DNA of 6,528 bases from Methylophilaceae bacterium UBA5127 (GTDB lineage Bacteria > Pseudomonadota > Gammaproteobacteria > Burkholderiales > Methylophilaceae): assembly GCA_002414145.1 (NCBI GenBank), contig DHYP01000011.1, positions 10,810-17,337 on the forward strand, read 5' to 3'. Position numbers and translations under genes: made by a program. The notes under the pieces were generated by a model that was given only the letters and a program-made list of their open reading frames with translations, was not told the DNA's origin and searched no databases. Positions 5,145-6,528 of this stretch are shown here, one piece after another. Each line of letters opens with the position of its first letter. Positions within the stretch are counted from its first letter, which is position 1.

Positions 5145-6528
5145 TTATAGTGAGAATACTGTTAATGCACCGCCGCCAGGAGCAGCGTTGTATTTTGTTA
5201 ACTCTTTATAACCACCAGCAGCACCAAGTGCGTCAGTGTCGTTAGTCATACCTAAGTTCATCGCAACACCAGCCCAACCACCAATACCTGATAGTACGCC
5301 TACGTGTTGTTTACCAGCATGGCCGTATGTAAATGCATTACCAATCACGCCAGAACCCACTTGGAATTTCCAGAGTTCTTTACCTGATTGTGCATCAACA
5401 GCTTTAAACCAACGGTCTAAAGTACCGAAGAATACTAAGTTTGAAGCAGTTGTTAAAGCACCACCCCAAGCAGAGAATTTCTCTTTGTTGTACCAAACTT
5501 TTTTGTTAGTCATTGGATCATAAGCGCCGAAGCCACCCATTACGCCGTCAGGACCAGCAAACATAGTCAATGTAGCACCAACCCATGGTTGACCTGCAAC
5601 ATATTTAGACTCAACTGGCTCGTATGTCATACATACGTGGTTCAATGGAGTGTAAATCAAACCAGTTTTTGGTGAGTAAGCAGCTGGTTGTTGGTCTTTA
5701 GTACCCAATGCAGCTGGGCAGATGCCTTTAGCATTGTAGTCTTGGTGAGTTGAGTATTTACCATCTTTTTGTGGCACGCCAGTTTTCATGTCAACGCCAG
5801 TTGCCCAGTTAACAAATGGGTGTACTTTTTCAGCAGCAACTAATGAACCAGTATGTGCGTCAAATGTGTATGCAAAACCGTTACGGTCATGGTGCCATGC
5901 GTATGTTTTGCCACCTTTGTCAAACAAGATTACTTCGTTAATACCATCATAATCCCACTCATCGTGTGGAGTCATTTGGTAGCCCCATTTTGCAACACCA
6001 GTGTCTAAGTCACGTGCGAAAATAGTCATAGACCATTTGTTGTCACCTGGACGTACATCTGGGTTCCATACTGATGGGTTACCTGTTCCGTAGTACACTA
6101 AGTTTGTACGTGCATCATATGGCCACCAGCCCCATACAGAGCCACCACCATGTTGCCAACCATCTTTAACAGCTTGTGGTTTTAACCATGTACGTGTACC
6201 AAGTTCTTTTTCACCGATTTTGATTTCGCCAGCTTTCAATGCTTCGAAAGAACCACCTTGTTTGTTACCACCGTTAACGTCTTTGTACACTGACAAAGCG
6301 TTATATTGTGGGTTTGCTGAGTTGAAGTCAGCGCCGATTAATACTTCAGCATCTGGGCCTGTTGAGTAGGCTTTCCATGCTAAAGAACCGTCTTTTAAGT
6401 TGTATGCAGCGATGAAGCAGCGAACGCCGAATTCAGCACCGGAGCAACCGGTCAGGACCTTGTCCTTGATCACGTGCGGAGCGTTGGTGTTGGTAGCGCC
6501 AACCTTAGGATCGTTAACCTTCACGTTT
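5145..6528 (-). CDS. xoxF: XoxF lanthanide-dependent methanol dehydrogenase, C-terminal part
   Basis: PQQ-dependent periplasmic alcohol dehydrogenase (eight-bladed propeller). 460 residues are visible; the N-terminus, signal peptide and vicinal Cys-Cys lie beyond the right edge. Counting the codon at 6524 as residue 1 (GTG, an internal Val, not a start), the metal ligands are Glu31 (SGAEFGVR), Asn149 (GTGNPS) and Asp191 in HDEWDYDG. Asp193, two residues after the catalytic Asp, is the lanthanide-coordinating residue that marks XoxF; calcium-type MxaF has Ala there. Arg215 (DRNG) matches the PQQ-contact Arg. WGWW at 131-134 carries the PQQ-stacking Trp. Cys269 and Cys298 (GICPAA, NHVCM) match the conserved disulfide. 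Oddities: an apparent loop insertion at 75-120 relative to MxaF, two extra Cys flanking Glu31, and an abrupt codon-usage switch near residue 42. Clade assignment (XoxF4 would be expected in Methylophilaceae) is inference. A terminator follows. Confidence 0.93.
   Translation of the reverse strand, partial: NVKVNDPKVGATNTNAPHVIKDKVLTGCSGAEFGVRCFIAAYNLKDGSLAWKAYSTGPDAEVLIGADFNSANPQYNALSVYKDVNGGNKQGGSFEALKAGEIKIGEKELGTRTWLKPQAVKDGWQHGGGSVWGWWPYDARTNLVYYGTGNPSVWNPDVRPGDNKWSMTIFARDLDTGVAKWGYQMTPHDEWDYDGINEVILFDKGGKTYAWHHDRNGFAYTFDAHTGSLVAAEKVHPFVNWATGVDMKTGVPQKDGKYSTHQDYNAKGICPAALGTKDQQPAAYSPKTGLIYTPLNHVCMTYEPVESKYVAGQPWVGATLTMFAGPDGVMGGFGAYDPMTNKKVWYNKEKFSAWGGALTTASNLVFFGTLDRWFKAVDAQSGKELWKFQVGSGVIGNAFTYGHAGKQHVGVLSGIGGWAGVAMNLGMTNDTDALGAAGGYKELTKYNAAPGGGALTVFSL

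Noticed and set aside
6522..6524. GTG as a start codon for the xoxF reading frame
   Set aside because: The frame stays open to the window edge, and the encoded residues match the middle of PQQ methanol dehydrogenases, with roughly 150 N-terminal residues missing; it is an internal Val codon.
5145..6528. Calcium-type MxaF instead of XoxF
   Set aside because: The HDEWDYDG motif carries the extra Asp of lanthanide enzymes where MxaF has Ala, and no mxaI or mxaG-type gene order is seen.

Overview
The window reads as a chromosomal segment of a lanthanide-dependent methylotroph, most likely a betaproteobacterium of the Methylophilaceae (Methylotenera-like). The evidence is a XoxF-type PQQ methanol dehydrogenase next to its periplasmic partner XoxJ and c_L-like cytochromes, together with moderate-to-low GC and A/T-rich codon use (AAA, TTA, GTA, CCA). 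Genus is inferred from general knowledge, since no 16S rRNA or other phylogenetic marker is present.

Layout from left to right. Positions 32-1201 (+) encode an LplT-type lysophospholipid transporter. It converges on a minus-strand block that fills the rest of the window. Read in its direction of transcription (right to left), the block is xoxF (C-terminal 460 residues only, running off the right edge), xoxJ (4894-4001), a secreted mono-heme cytochrome c taken as xoxG (3811-3308), a lipoprotein copy of that cytochrome (3152-2613), and a type II NADH dehydrogenase (2548-1223). No RNA gene, mobile element or CRISPR array was seen.

Proposed physiology: XoxF oxidises methanol in the periplasm using PQQ and a lanthanide, and passes electrons to the c_L-like cytochrome and on to a terminal oxidase. 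XoxJ is a periplasmic binding-fold protein thought to assist XoxF. The lipoprotein cytochrome may be a membrane-tethered version of the same acceptor. NDH-2 oxidises cytoplasmic NADH and feeds the quinone pool. Its place at the end of the block is suggestive, but a functional link to methanol oxidation is inference.

Points most worth a second look: (1) an abrupt codon-usage change inside xoxF near position 6400 (4/4 Lys codons AAG on one side, AAA throughout on the other), indicating a mosaic gene or a chimeric assembly; (2) a hairpin or hairpin-terminator after each of xoxF, xoxJ, xoxG and the lipoprotein gene, so the block is not a simple polycistron; (3) a strong terminator whose T-tract directly abuts the Shine-Dalgarno of ndh, which also has a TTG start; (4) a tandem cytochrome duplication in which one copy became a lipoprotein; (5) a long stem-loop in the xoxG leader. 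The core is a known type of system (xoxF/J/G); I found no clearly new enzyme system.
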